A DNA stretch of 13,381 bases from Vairimorpha apis BRL 01 (Eukaryota > Microsporidia > Nosematidae): assembly GCA_000447185.1 (NCBI GenBank), contig KE647113.1:1-13381 (forward strand). Direction: 5' to 3'. Each line of letters opens with the position of its first letter. Positions within the stretch are counted from its first letter, which is position 1. The notes below the pieces were generated by a model, which worked only from the letters and a program-made list of their open reading frames with translations, had not been told where the DNA came from and made no database searches. A program made the position numbers and the translations under genes. This document shows, piece after piece, positions 1 to 7,337 of this stretch.

Positions 1-102
1 ATAAGCACTGCGTCGTTTATTGATATCAAGGAATTAGTGGCAGATTTCTCGATGTTCATTTCAAGTCCTTTATGTTAAAGAATCTTTTAGTTTCTGTTGT
101 GA
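1..102 (-). pseudogene. Reverse transcriptase remnant, motif D region (copy A)
   Basis: After the stop at 103-105 the RT can be followed through two more frame changes. One frame gives T-E-T-K-R-F-F-N (about 98-75). A second, from 68, gives G-L-E-M-N-I-E-K-S-A and stays open to position 1. G-L-E-x-N-x-E-K-S-A is the standard block just after the FIDD motif in non-LTR reverse transcriptases. The thumb, zinc-binding and endonuclease parts would lie outside the window. Confidence 0.8.
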
Positions 103-414
103 TTATTTGAAGTGTTCTTCTTTCTCCGCAAGGATTTTAAGATCGTCTATAAAAAGTAATGATTCGTAGAATAACTTTTTTGATCGACTTAATGGGATTT
201 GTACCTTTGGGAACATACTATTGAGTCTTTTACTTAATGGATCCATTATTATTATAAAAAGAAGAGGCGACAAGCTATCTCCTTGTAATATTCTTTTTTT
301 GATTTCCTTTGTTAATATTTTTTCGTTATTATACACAATATTTACCGTCCATTTTTTTATAATTGATCTGATAAAACTTTTTATCCACGCTGGAAAGCTT
401 AAGAATCTATGCAT
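103..414 (-). pseudogene. Reverse transcriptase fragment, motifs B-C (copy A)
   Basis: This continues the RT after a frameshift. It opens with P-A-W-I-K-S-F and then carries motif B as RILQGDSLSPLLF (residues 41-53), followed by MDPLSKRLN (57-65). Motif C, the polymerase active-site pair, is F-I-D-D-L at residues 88-92, with both Asp codons intact at 147-142. F-I-D-D is a common variant of Y-x-D-D in this group. The frame stops at 103-105, although homology continues in other frames to the left. Motif B and C residues look normal, so the loss of function of this copy lies in the frame breaks and in motif A upstream. Confidence 0.92.
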
Positions 415-872
415 TTAAGCAAAAATTTATGATCTATTAAATCGAATGCTTTTTTTACATAAATCCAAGATGTTTTGAGCCTATTATTATATTGTTTGTT
501 TATTGCTATATTTATTATCGCCTGCCCTTTCGCACCTTGTACATTTCTTATTATGCCCAGTTGGTTTTCAGATATAATTTCTCTTTCTTCAAGCTCTAAT
601 TGCATGGTTTTAGTTACACATTTAGTAATTATTTTATAAAGATTTGACATGCATGTTATTGGTCTAAAATGTGACCCTTTTGTTGCTTCACCTTTCGGAA
701 TTAAAAAAGTGCTTCCTGTATACAACCAATCTTCTTGAATAACGTTATATAAACATATTTCCTTTATTATTTTACACAATATCTCATGTAGAGAACTAAT
801 TCACTTAATAAAAAAATTAAAAGTGCAGTCTGGTCCAACTGCCTTCCAGTTCGGTAAAAAAGAAATTATTTC
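399..872 (-). pseudogene. Reverse transcriptase fragment, motifs 0-A (copy A)
   Basis: This frame carries the first half of a non-LTR reverse transcriptase: WKAVGPD (motif 0/1), an in-frame TGA at 803-801, then, from the TTG at 779, LIPKG at about residues 26-30, FRPITCMSN at 38-46, ENQLGIIRNVQGAKGQ at 71-86, and motif A as W-I-Y-V-K-K-A-F-D at 105-113. In related elements the third position of motif A is the metal-binding Asp (W-I-D-x-K-K-A-F-D). Here it is Tyr, encoded by TAT at 461-459. That is a single-base change from GAT and should abolish polymerase activity even if the frames were intact. The segment ends at a TAA overlapping the start of the next RT segment, so a frameshift lies at about 399-414. 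Confidence 0.9.
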
Positions 873-1567
873 ATAAAAAACCTTTCATTTATAAACTCAA
901 GTTGGTTTTGAGACTCTTTTGGAACATAATCGCTTAAAAATTCTTGATATTTATCATTTTTATCTAGTAATTCTTTATTCCACATGTTATTCCAAAATTT
1001 TACAACTTCGTCCGTCTTTATATTAGAATTTATACTGAATTGTACTGTTTCAATGTCTCGGTAAAATTTACCTCTATATAATTCAAATTTTCTATTCGTG
1101 TATCTGAATTCTAATCTTTTTTCATAGCATTCTAATTTCTTTTCGTAGATAGAAATTCTATTATTAATTTCAGATTCAACGATCTTAAAATCACCTTTTC
1201 TTATGAGCAACTTATCATATTTCTTCATAATTTTCCTTGCCTTTTTAATTATTTCTGGTTTTTTAAGTTCTGTAAGGTCTTTATATTTGATTAATGAGAA
1301 AAGTTCCTGGTTATAAGACTCAATTTTCTTTTCAATATTATTAAACGATTCTGATTTTTTCCTTGTTTTCTTTTTTATTCCCTGATAGGTACTTTGTGCA
1401 GATTGTATCACACGTGCCACATCAGACAGATTTTTAGGAGAGTGAGTCTTTATATATTCCCCAATCACATTGTTAATGTTTTGTATTAGCTCGACATCCA
1501 TGTTATCTCGCGGTAACTTATAAGTACTTTCAAAATTTTGTACGTTTCGTTCAAATGGTTTCCGATT
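866..1567 (-). pseudogene. Retrotransposon copy A, linker segment before the RT
   Basis: The frame is open from 1567, just after a TGA at 1570-1568, to TAA at 866; the first ATG is at 1501. The 233 residues are strongly helical and Lys/Glu-rich, with a likely coiled coil through the middle. Near the end is F-W-N-N-M-W, a Trp-rich mark commonly seen shortly before the RT domain of elements with a C-terminal restriction-like endonuclease. Plus-strand copy B has the equivalent F-W-S-N-I-W at 8790-8807, which ties the two copies together. The frame then shifts by one base near 866-872 into the RT frame, which continues through L-P-N-W-K-A-V-G-P-D, the start of the RT core. Confidence 0.75.
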
Positions 1568-1578
1568 TCATTATAAAA

Positions 1579-2040
1579 TTATGGCTTGGTAGTAATATAC
1601 CTTTCTTGGTTATGGCCTTTAGCCTCTTCAATAAAATCACTTATTTTTTTAAACCGTTTTGTACCTTGCTCGCATTTATAAATTTTATTAGAAATACTTC
1701 TTCCTAATTCATTCTTTAGATTGTCATGTGCTCTTTTTTTAAACACTTCCATAGTAATCGGATCATTAAATTTGTTGCAAGATACATCTGTTGCCATTTT
1801 CCATCCTCCTCTAGACATCCTTTCAAATCTCTTAAATATATTTTTAAGAGCGTCCGTTGGCCAAAGTTCTTTGGAAGTGTCGACTGATAATAGCATAGCC
1901 TTGAGGGCGGAAAACCGCTCACATCGTTTAATTTCCTCATTTGTTACATTTTTATCATGTTCGTCGGCGATGATAGCATTTTTAGTATCTGTTTTTTGTT
2001 CATGGTTGTTTTCTCCAGATTTTTCGTTTTTACCCTTCAT
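1579..2040 (-). pseudogene. Retrotransposon copy A, N-terminal ORF segment
   Basis: A 153-codon open frame starting with a true ATG at 2040 and ending in TAA at 1579. The product is charged and rich in Lys, Glu and Asn, with a Trp-containing stretch (RGGWKMATD) around residues 77-85. No zinc finger, Myb or endonuclease motif is visible, and I do not recognise the fold. Its role as the retrotransposon amino terminus is inferred from position, strand, base composition and the next segment, whose open frame begins just past this stop. Joining the two needs a frame change near 1570-1583, where a TAA in this frame and a TGA in the next lie about a dozen bases apart. It could instead be a separate first ORF of the element. 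Confidence 0.6.
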
Positions 2041-3224
2041 TTATAAATATAAATATTATTCACTATTATATCATTTATTATATATATTTTAATAATTTTT
2101 TAATTTTAATATTTATTTTTTAAAATTATTAAATTACATCTTTTTTTTTAATATAAAACATTTATTCATCTTTAAATTTTATCTCATGTTAAATAATTAT
2201 ATTTATGTTTTTATTTAAATTAATAAAATATTTTCATACAAAAAATAATTTTTCAAAATTAATAACTTCCTTTATCTTGAAATTGTATTTGTAGCATACT
2301 TTTTTTAAATTTTTAAAATTTGTAATTCAAAAAACATCAACTTTTATCATTAATTTTTAACTTTTAGGAAATTTATTTTTAAGTGTGTTATAAGTAGATA
2401 ATAATGAAATATTAATTATTTTATTTACTTCAAAATTATGTTTGTTTGTAAAAAATTTTTAACTTTTTATTTTAATCACATGTAAAAATAAAAATTTAAT
2501 AATGTAATATTATTTATTTTATTTACTTCAAAATTATGTTTGTTTGTAAAAAATTTTTAACTTTTTATTTTAATCACATGTAAAAATAAAAATTATGTCT
2601 AATATAACTGAAATAATTATGCTTTTTTTAGTTAGCAGTAATTATGACAAAAAAAATGTTTACATCTTTAATATTTTTTGAATTTACATTAAGTTTTTTA
2701 ATTTAATTTTAAAATAATGTAACCATAAAGTTTACAAAGTTATATTTTATTTTACAATGATTATATTGAAACTTTGCCTGTATTAAATTTAAATATTGTA
2801 AGATTGATAGATATGTTTCTTTTAAAAATTGCTTGTTTTAATATTTAAGTAATGATGATAATTATTTAATTTTCTTAATAAATTTAATATAAACAATATA
2901 TTATAGATTACAATATACAAATAAATCTAAAAATAATTTTGAATTTTGAGAAGTAAAAAGATAAATGATTTTTTTAGAAAATTTTAAAAATTAAAAAAAA
3001 AATATGTAAATTATAATTAATAAAAACTAATTATTTTTTTATATGGAAGTTAAAATTTGAAATTTTTTAACTTTTTGAATAAAATTAAAATATTAGTTAT
3101 ATTTAAATTACATAAAATACAATTTATTTAAGAATCTAATGAAATTTTTTTAATTATGATCTAAAATATTAAATATAATATTAATTTACTTTTTGATAGA
3201 TTTAATTTATTAGTTAAACATATT
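2041..3224. other. AT-rich intergenic DNA with no gene seen
   Basis: The stretch is nearly all A and T on both strands, with homopolymer runs and no open frame of note. I looked for the GLQ-x-L-F and RT marks found elsewhere in the window and saw none. The only clear structure is the 98-bp tandem duplication at 2401-2594. The change in composition at 2040/2041 is abrupt and marks the end of retrotransposon copy A. Confidence 0.7.
2401..2594. repeat. Two-copy tandem duplication, period 98 bp
   Basis: Copy 1 (2401-2496) and copy 2 (2499-2594) match base for base at a spacing of 98, with two mismatches that I can see (2407/2505 and 2415/2513). Each copy contains TTTACTTCAAAATTATG and TTTAATCACATG. 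The high identity in otherwise drifting AT-rich DNA suggests a recent duplication by slippage or unequal exchange. It is not coding, and nothing shows that it is regulatory. Confidence 0.92.
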
Positions 3225-3830
3225 TTAATAATTTGTTACACCATAAATTTTTGATTTAACAATATTTAATAGTACTATTAAATTATTTATTAATAAAAAG
3301 TGATTATCATTATTTTTTAATTTTGTATATTGTTCTAAAGCAAAGCTTATATCATAAGAATTCATTGTTATGTATAATCTAAAAAATACATACATATCAT
3401 TTTTTAGTATTTGTTTAAATAATCTTTCTAAGTAAATTGGATGTCTTAATTCACGTTGTGAGACAGATAACCATACAAATAATTTCTTATGCCAATCTAA
3501 ATCAAAATATTCTTTTTCATGATTATATGCATATAAACATATTATAACACTGCAGAAATGTGGCAATGATTTTTTTAAATCACATGTAAATAAATTTTGT
3601 AATCCATATAAATAAAATGTTTGTAATATTTTATCAGCTGTTTTATTTATCATATCTAGAGAATATTTAAATATTTCTTTCAATTCAAAATTTATATTTA
3701 TATTTGATTTCAATAAAAATAATTTTTTTTGAATTTTATTATTAAATTTTTTTGCAGAAGATGATCGTTCTTTATATTTTGTAGATAAAATAGAATTCAT
3801 TAAAATTTTTTTGTTGGTTTCATTGTATAA
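3225..3830 (-). CDS. Locus 1, C-terminal segment (GLQ-x-L-F segment)
   Basis: Open from 3830; the first ATG is at 3800, giving 191 residues to TAA at 3225. Conserved marks, counted from that ATG, are GLQNLF at 66-71, EKEYFDLDW at 95-103, L-F at 107-108, LYITMN at 142-147 and F-A-L-E-Q-Y at 153-158. All recur in locus 2, and several in locus 3. The segment looks all-helical, with alternating aromatic and charged residues and few Cys. I recognise no enzyme motif. Translation from the ATG at 3800 alone is possible, but the homologous codons run on upstream through the A7 at 3806-3812 into the previous segment, so this is more likely the carboxy half of a secreted protein. Confidence 0.72.
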   Translation of the reverse strand, partial: LYNETNKKILMNSILSTKYKERSSSAKKFNNKIQKKLFLLKSNININFELKEIFKYSLDMINKTADKILQTFYLYGLQNLFTCDLKKSLPHFCSVIICLYAYNHEKEYFDLDWHKKLFVWLSVSQRELRHPIYLERLFKQILKNDMYVFFRLYITMNSYDISFALEQYTKLKNNDNHFLLINNLIVLLNIVKSKIYGVTNY

Positions 3831-3843
3831 TTATTCGTTAAAT

Positions 3844-4308
3844 CTATGTTAATAATTTCTTTAAGTATCTCACAAAAAATTGGTATTTTATCTTTATATG
3901 ATATGTTTTTTTAATTTTATAAACTAAATTTTCAAAATCATTATTGTTCATTTTCAAATACTCGTATCCATTAAGTATATTTATGAGATCGTTTTGTAAA
4001 ATTTCAAATATATTGAGAAATGTACTTGAATTTATTAAACTATAAATATTATAATTTATCTCTTTAGAACAAATTTCTAAATTTTCAAAAACAATTGATT
4101 TTGAATTTTCTTTATGTTTAAGATTACAATTAAAGTTGTAGTTATTAATAGTTGTATTTAATATATTATCGTTAAAATCCAATAACATTAAAAAATACCT
4201 ATGATGATTCAATTCTTTATTTAGATTGAATTTATTGTTATTAACAGAATTCTGAATATTATTACACAATTTAATTTCATTTTCTAGAATTTTTTTTCTA
4301 TAATCTTG
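3844..4308 (-). CDS. Locus 1, middle segment
   Basis: The frame is open from 4308 to TAG at 3844, with no ATG near its beginning (the first start-like codon is a TTG at 4269). This supports it being an internal piece rather than a gene of its own. The product is Asn-rich at first, then more ordered and helical. The stretch T-F-L-N-I-F-E-I-L-Q-N-D-L-I-N-I-L matches S-F-I-Y-I-Y-K-I-I-E-S-D-L-M-I-S-L in locus 2 and S-F-T-K-L-Y-R-I-I-E-S-D-L-I-N-I-L in locus 3, so it is a conserved part of the family. At its end, R-Y-L-K should lead into E-I-I-N-I-D in the next frame; one extra base in AAAGAAA (3862-3856) would do this. Confidence 0.65.
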   Translation of the reverse strand, partial: QDYRKKILENEIKLCNNIQNSVNNNKFNLNKELNHHRYFLMLLDFNDNILNTTINNYNFNCNLKHKENSKSIVFENLEICSKEINYNIYSLINSSTFLNIFEILQNDLINILNGYEYLKMNNNDFENLVYKIKKTYHIKIKYQFFVRYLKKLLT

Positions 4309-4564
4309 TTAATATCATTATTTTTGGTTTTTTATTTATACTTAAATCATAGTTTTCAAAAAATTTACGTTTCTTAAATGGAATATTTTTGTTATAATTT
4401 TTATTTTTTATACTATAAATATCTGAATCTTGACATGATTTTTCATCATTAATAATGCTTTTGTCACTATTTATTTGTTTAATATTATCATGTCTTATTT
4501 TAGATTTAAAATAAGCTGATGCAGATGTAGCTAATGAAAAAAACAACAATAAAATGATAAACAT
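4298..4564 (-). CDS. Locus 1, N-terminal segment with signal peptide
   Basis: This is an 88-codon frame from a true ATG at 4564. The first 17 residues form a classical signal peptide: a hydrophobic core I-I-L-L-L-F-F-S-L-A, then S-A-S-A just before a likely cleavage site ahead of Tyr18. The rest is hydrophilic, low-complexity and rich in Asn, Lys, Asp and Ser, with one Cys near residue 44. It therefore probably enters the secretory pathway and, in a parasite, could be exported or placed at the cell surface; that last step is inference. The frame ends in TAG at 4298, beside the A8 run at 4290-4297, where homology suggests it should run on into the middle segment. A TATAAATA lies about 20 bases upstream of the ATG. 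Confidence 0.7.
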   Translation of the reverse strand: MFIILLLFFSLATSASAYFKSKIRHDNIKQINSDKSIINDEKSCQDSDIYSIKNKNYNKNIPFKKRKFFENYDLSINKKPKIMILTRL

Positions 4565-5510
4565 AGATTAAATTACATTTTTTATTTATACTTTATTAAA
4601 AAAAATTAATGAAAACATTAATTAAAATTAATATTTATAACTTTTACAAAATTATAATTATATTTTTTTATAAGAAATTTTTTTTAAAACTGTTTTTTTA
4701 GTATTGTACTTATTTAATTAAATTTAATTTTAAAAATAATTATTTTATAATTAAAATAATGTCTTAGAATGAGACAAAATATTGAAAATTAAAAATAAGA
4801 AAATTAAATGTTATGATGTTAATTTTGTTAGATATTATTAAATTTTTTAATTTATACTATAAAATGATTATTCATCTTATGTATAAATAAATTCATTAAT
4901 AAAGTAATTTTAAATTTTAAAATTATTCTATATAACAAAAATTATATTTAATAGTTGTATATTTTTTTAATAAATTGAAAAAAACATATAATACATTATT
5001 AATGCTAAATTGATAATAATATTTTCTATAGTTAAATTTATATACGTCACTAATTTCAAATGTATTTTAGTAATGTTATACATAAAATGGAAAATCTAAT
5101 GATTAAATAAAATCATTTTATGTTTTATTTATTTTATTTGTGGTTCTATTTGTTAAAGCAAAAAAAAAGAGAATGAATGTGTTGTATTTAAGATTTTTTG
5201 CATATTTTTAATTTTCTGTTTTTTTTTAAAAAAGTATTGATTTGTCTTGATTTAATATTTGAATCTATATATCTTTAATTCTTATAAATTTAATAATAAT
5301 TTTAAATCAAACAAAAAAATGATATTCTTAAATTTTATATGTAAAAAGATTAACAATATTGTAAAATTTAACTTGCATTTTTAAACCAATATATTGAGAT
5401 ACTTATAATAAAAAAATTTTCTTTGCATTATTTTTAAAAAATAAATTTTAATTTTTTAATAATATTTGAATATCTTTAATTTTTACTGATATAGTATTGT
5501 TTTGATGTAG
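4565..5510. other. AT-rich intergenic DNA, nothing recognised
   Basis: About 0.95 kb upstream of locus 1, made almost wholly of A and T. No open frame, no remnant of the secreted family and no RT motif were seen. A 7-bp stem with a six-base loop at 5098-5117 is within what chance gives here. Confidence 0.6.
4583..4590 (-). promoter_or_regulatory. Possible TATA-like box of locus 1
   Basis: TATAAATA on the minus strand lies about 18-26 bases upstream of the ATG at 4564, a spacing that would fit the short leaders common in microsporidia. In DNA this rich in A and T such a string is expected often by chance. Confidence 0.2.
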
Positions 5511-5528
5511 ACTTTGGAATTTATCTCT

Positions 5529-5792
5529 ATGGATCGAAGACGAGGATGTGAGTGGATTTAACCTAGAGAGGAAGAGGTGGAAAAAACAGTAGAGAATTTG
5601 GAAAATACTATATCTTTCAAAAATATATTTATTGAAGAGGCGAAACTCAAAATATACGAAACAAAAAAGCCCTGAGATAATCAAAGTGAGGAATGTAAAG
5701 ATGAAATTGCTATAAATAATCTACAAAATGAAAATACCAATAATAATGAACAACAGTAACCCAATAAACCTATTAATATCAAAATAGAATAA
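5529..5792 (+). pseudogene. Coding relic with three in-frame stops, unknown protein
   Basis: One frame starting at ATG 5529 reads as protein-like throughout: M-D-R-R-R-G-C-E-W-I, stop, P-R-E-E-E-V-E-K-T-V-E-N-L, a charged helical stretch, stop, then an Asn/Gln-rich acidic tail (E-N-T-N-N-N-E-Q-Q), stop, and ten more codons to a final TAA at 5790. The internal stops are TAA at 5559, TGA at 5673 and TAA at 5757; each is one substitution away from a sense codon. The stretch is clearly GC-richer than its surroundings and shows no frameshift. The total is 87 codons. I do not recognise the family. It may be the N-terminal piece of a mobile-element protein or of a host gene. The minus-strand open frame over the same bases is its shadow. 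Confidence 0.6.
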
Positions 5793-6174
5793 CTTGTATA
5801 AATAAAGATTGTAAACCTTTTTTAATATAATAAAATACTCGATACTACATTTTATTATTGATAATTTGTTTTATTTTTTAATTTTATTTTGTTACTAAAA
5901 GTTTAAATGATATTTTATGATAAGCAGTGTTAATAATGATTTTATTATATGATTTTAGATAAAGGTCTTAAATATGTCACAGAATTAATAACAATCTAAA
6001 GTAAAATCAAACAACTAATGTTTTTCTAGTTTTGCTTTATTTTAAACAGATTAGATATTAAAACCAGTTTTTAAGTAAATAATACTATTTTTGATTTTAT
6101 ATAAAGTTGAATTATATATTTATTGTTACATGATAAAAGGAAAAAATAATTTTAAAAATAAATCTTAAAATTAA
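5793..6174. other. AT-rich intergenic DNA, nothing recognised
   Basis: This lies between the coding relic and the 3' end of locus 2. An AATAAA on the minus strand at 6124-6119, about 50 bases past the locus 2 stop, could serve in polyadenylation but is not significant in such AT-rich DNA. Confidence 0.5.
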
Positions 6175-6702
6175 CTAAATTTTTATTCTAAATAGTTTGC
6201 ATTTTGTTTTATATGTTAAATTTATTAAATAGTTTATATAATTTAAATATAATTCATTACTTTGTAATATTTTATAGTTTTGTAATGCAACAGTTACATG
6301 TTCTGCATTCATTGCTAGATAAATACTAAAAGTTTTTGTCAAATCATTTTCAAAGGCGTGAGATAAAATCTTATAATAATATTTAGAACTTTTAATCTTG
6401 AAATAAGAATAAGATAATATTTTAAATAGTCTCTCATTCCAATCAATATCATAATAATTTTTTTCATAATTAAATATATGTAAGAATGTCGAAACAAAAT
6501 AAAGTCTAGGTATATTATGTTTTGAAAAATTAAAAAATAATGATTGAAGTCCGAATACAAACAAAATTTTAATTTTTTCATCTGTTGTTTGGTTTATATA
6601 ATCAATAGTTATATTAAATACATCATCAAATGTAATATTAGACTTTTGCACATATGAATTTAGTATAATTGCTTTTCTATATAACTTATTGTAAAAATTT
6701 TT
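6175..6702 (-). CDS. Locus 2, C-terminal segment (GLQ-x-L-F segment)
   Basis: Open from 6702 to TAG at 6175, about 175 residues; the first start-like codon is a GTG at 6651. It has no ATG at its head, as expected for the carboxy part of a longer protein. Counted from the GTG, the family marks are GLQSLF at 34-39, Y-E-K-N-Y-Y-D-I-D-W at 62-71, R-L-F at 74-76, Y-L-A-M-N at 111-115 and V-A-L-Q-N-Y at 121-126. Upstream of the GTG, F-Y-N-K-L-Y-R-K matches F-N-N-K-I-Q-K-K of locus 1, which shows that homology begins before any start codon. All-helical in appearance; no catalytic motif recognised. Confidence 0.75.
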   Translation of the reverse strand, partial: KNFYNKLYRKAIILNSYVQKSNITFDDVFNITIDYINQTTDEKIKILFVFGLQSLFFNFSKHNIPRLYFVSTFLHIFNYEKNYYDIDWNERLFKILSYSYFKIKSSKYYYKILSHAFENDLTKTFSIYLAMNAEHVTVALQNYKILQSNELYLNYINYLINLTYKTKCKLFRIKI

Positions 6703-7337
6703 TTATTATCATTTTTATAATAGCTTCTAGAAAAAATTTTTGTTAAATAATTATTTTTTTTGTCATTATGTTCATTATAATTATTATCTATATTTAATAT
6801 TTCATTAGTAATGTTAATAAAATAAATAATTTTTTGCTCATCCAAATTATAAGTTTTAAAATTTGAAATAATAGACATTATGTAGTCTTTTTCTAAAAAT
6901 GAAGTATTAATAGAATTTTTCAATGAAATCATTAAATCACTTTCTATTATTTTATATATATAAATAAATGAATTTAAATTAACTAGTTTCTTTAAATTTG
7001 TTACAAAATCTATTAGATTATCTTCAGAATTTATTTTATTAATAAAACATATATTTTGTTTTATATCATAAATAGTAGGCATTTTTTCAGTACGTCTATA
7101 TTTTAGACTTAAATTTATTGGTTCATTGTTTTCAAGAGTTCTTTTATTTATATAACTTTTTATGGTTTTATTAAATTCTAATCTTTCTTTAAAAGTTGAA
7201 TCATAAATTAAATTATCATAAAAATCTATATTTTCTTTATTAATTCTAGTGTTTTTAACAATATTATTATCAATACATGGTATAGAATTATTTGAAAAAT
7301 AAGTTAAATTATCATTTAAGTTTATTTTTTTATATAA
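6660..7337 (-). CDS. Locus 2, middle segment
   Basis: Open without a stop from 7337 to TAA at 6660, 225 residues. The first ATG is not reached until 7082, so a start there would leave out about 85 codons that are plainly open; this favours an internal piece of a longer protein. The first third is Asn/Lys-rich linker. The rest is helical, with S-F-I-Y-I-Y-K-I-I-E-S-D-L-M-I-S-L and, later, I-T-N-E-I-L-N-I-D, both matched in locus 1 and the former strongly in locus 3. It ends in a Lys/Asn-rich linker at the A7 run 6704-6698. Confidence 0.7.
   Translation of the reverse strand, partial: LYKKINLNDNLTYFSNNSIPCIDNNIVKNTRINKENIDFYDNLIYDSTFKERLEFNKTIKSYINKRTLENNEPINLSLKYRRTEKMPTIYDIKQNICFINKINSEDNLIDFVTNLKKLVNLNSFIYIYKIIESDLMISLKNSINTSFLEKDYIMSIISNFKTYNLDEQKIIYFINITNEILNIDNNYNEHNDKKNNYLTKIFSRSYYKNDNKKIFTISYIEKQLY

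Larger units (their letters stand above)
1..2040 (-). mobile_element. Non-LTR retrotransposon copy A (R2/R4-Dong-like), 5' part, inactive
   Basis: Read right to left on the minus strand, this is one long retrotransposon open reading frame broken into at least five frames. The order is an N-terminal segment of unknown fold (2040-1579), a coiled, Lys-rich linker with the F-W-x-N-x-W mark (1567-866), then reverse transcriptase motifs (872 to the window edge). The RT style (RPITCMSN, KKAFD, QGDSLSPLLF, FIDDL, GLEMNIEKSA) fits the non-LTR group that carries a C-terminal restriction-like endonuclease, as in R2, R4 and Dong. The endonuclease itself would lie beyond the left edge and is not seen here. 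Damage includes frame breaks near 1570-1583, 866-872, 399-414, 103-110 and 66-77, an in-frame TGA at 803-801, and a lost catalytic Asp. The element is visibly GC-richer than the DNA starting at 2041, so its 5' end is probably close to 2040. Confidence 0.9.
3225..4564 (-). pseudogene. Locus 1: secreted-protein family gene, split into three frames
   Basis: I do not recognise this gene. Its identity as one locus comes from comparison with locus 2 (6175-7558), which has the same order: signal peptide, linker, helical middle segment, Lys-rich linker and a C-terminal segment with GLQ-x-L-F. The three open stretches are 4564-4298, 4308-3844 and 3830-3225. Single-base shifts are needed in the first linker (within about 4345-4290, including an A8 run at 4290-4297), near AAAGAAA at 3856-3862, and at an A7 run at 3806-3812. 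Between the last two, a third frame matches the equivalent part of locus 2 (E-I-I-N-I-D against E-I-L-N-I-D). Rejoined, the product would be close to 447 residues, similar to locus 2. No nonsense codon is needed to explain the breaks. Confidence 0.75.

Noticed and set aside
221..418. Plus-strand open frame of 65 codons
   Set aside because: It is antisense to the RT motif B/C segment of copy A, whose motifs are unmistakable on the minus strand.
1721..2092. Plus-strand open frame of 123 codons and an overlapping minus-strand frame at 1716-1940
   Set aside because: Both overlap the N-terminal segment of copy A; the 1579-2040 frame fits the layout better and starts at the composition boundary.
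3800..3850. A spliceosomal intron explaining the frame break in locus 1
   Set aside because: No GT...AG pair with a plausible branch site removes the break, and the intervening bases match coding sequence of locus 2 in a third frame.
5098..5117. Small hairpin, 7-bp stem with a six-base loop
   Set aside because: Short palindromes are common in DNA this AT-rich, and there is no gene end beside it.
5448..5684. Minus-strand open frame of 78 codons
   Set aside because: It is the antisense shadow of the plus-strand relic at 5529-5792, which has protein-like charged composition; the minus reading is a generic Phe/Tyr/Leu-rich string.
5800..5850. Minus-strand reading G-L-Q-S-L-F near 5806-5823, as if a fourth family copy
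   Set aside because: Neither side continues with family motifs, and the bases to the left belong to the plus-strand relic; six residues alone can arise by chance.
6339..6581. Minus-strand frame of 80 codons inside locus 2
   Set aside because: It is an out-of-frame reading of the C-terminal segment, which carries the conserved family marks.
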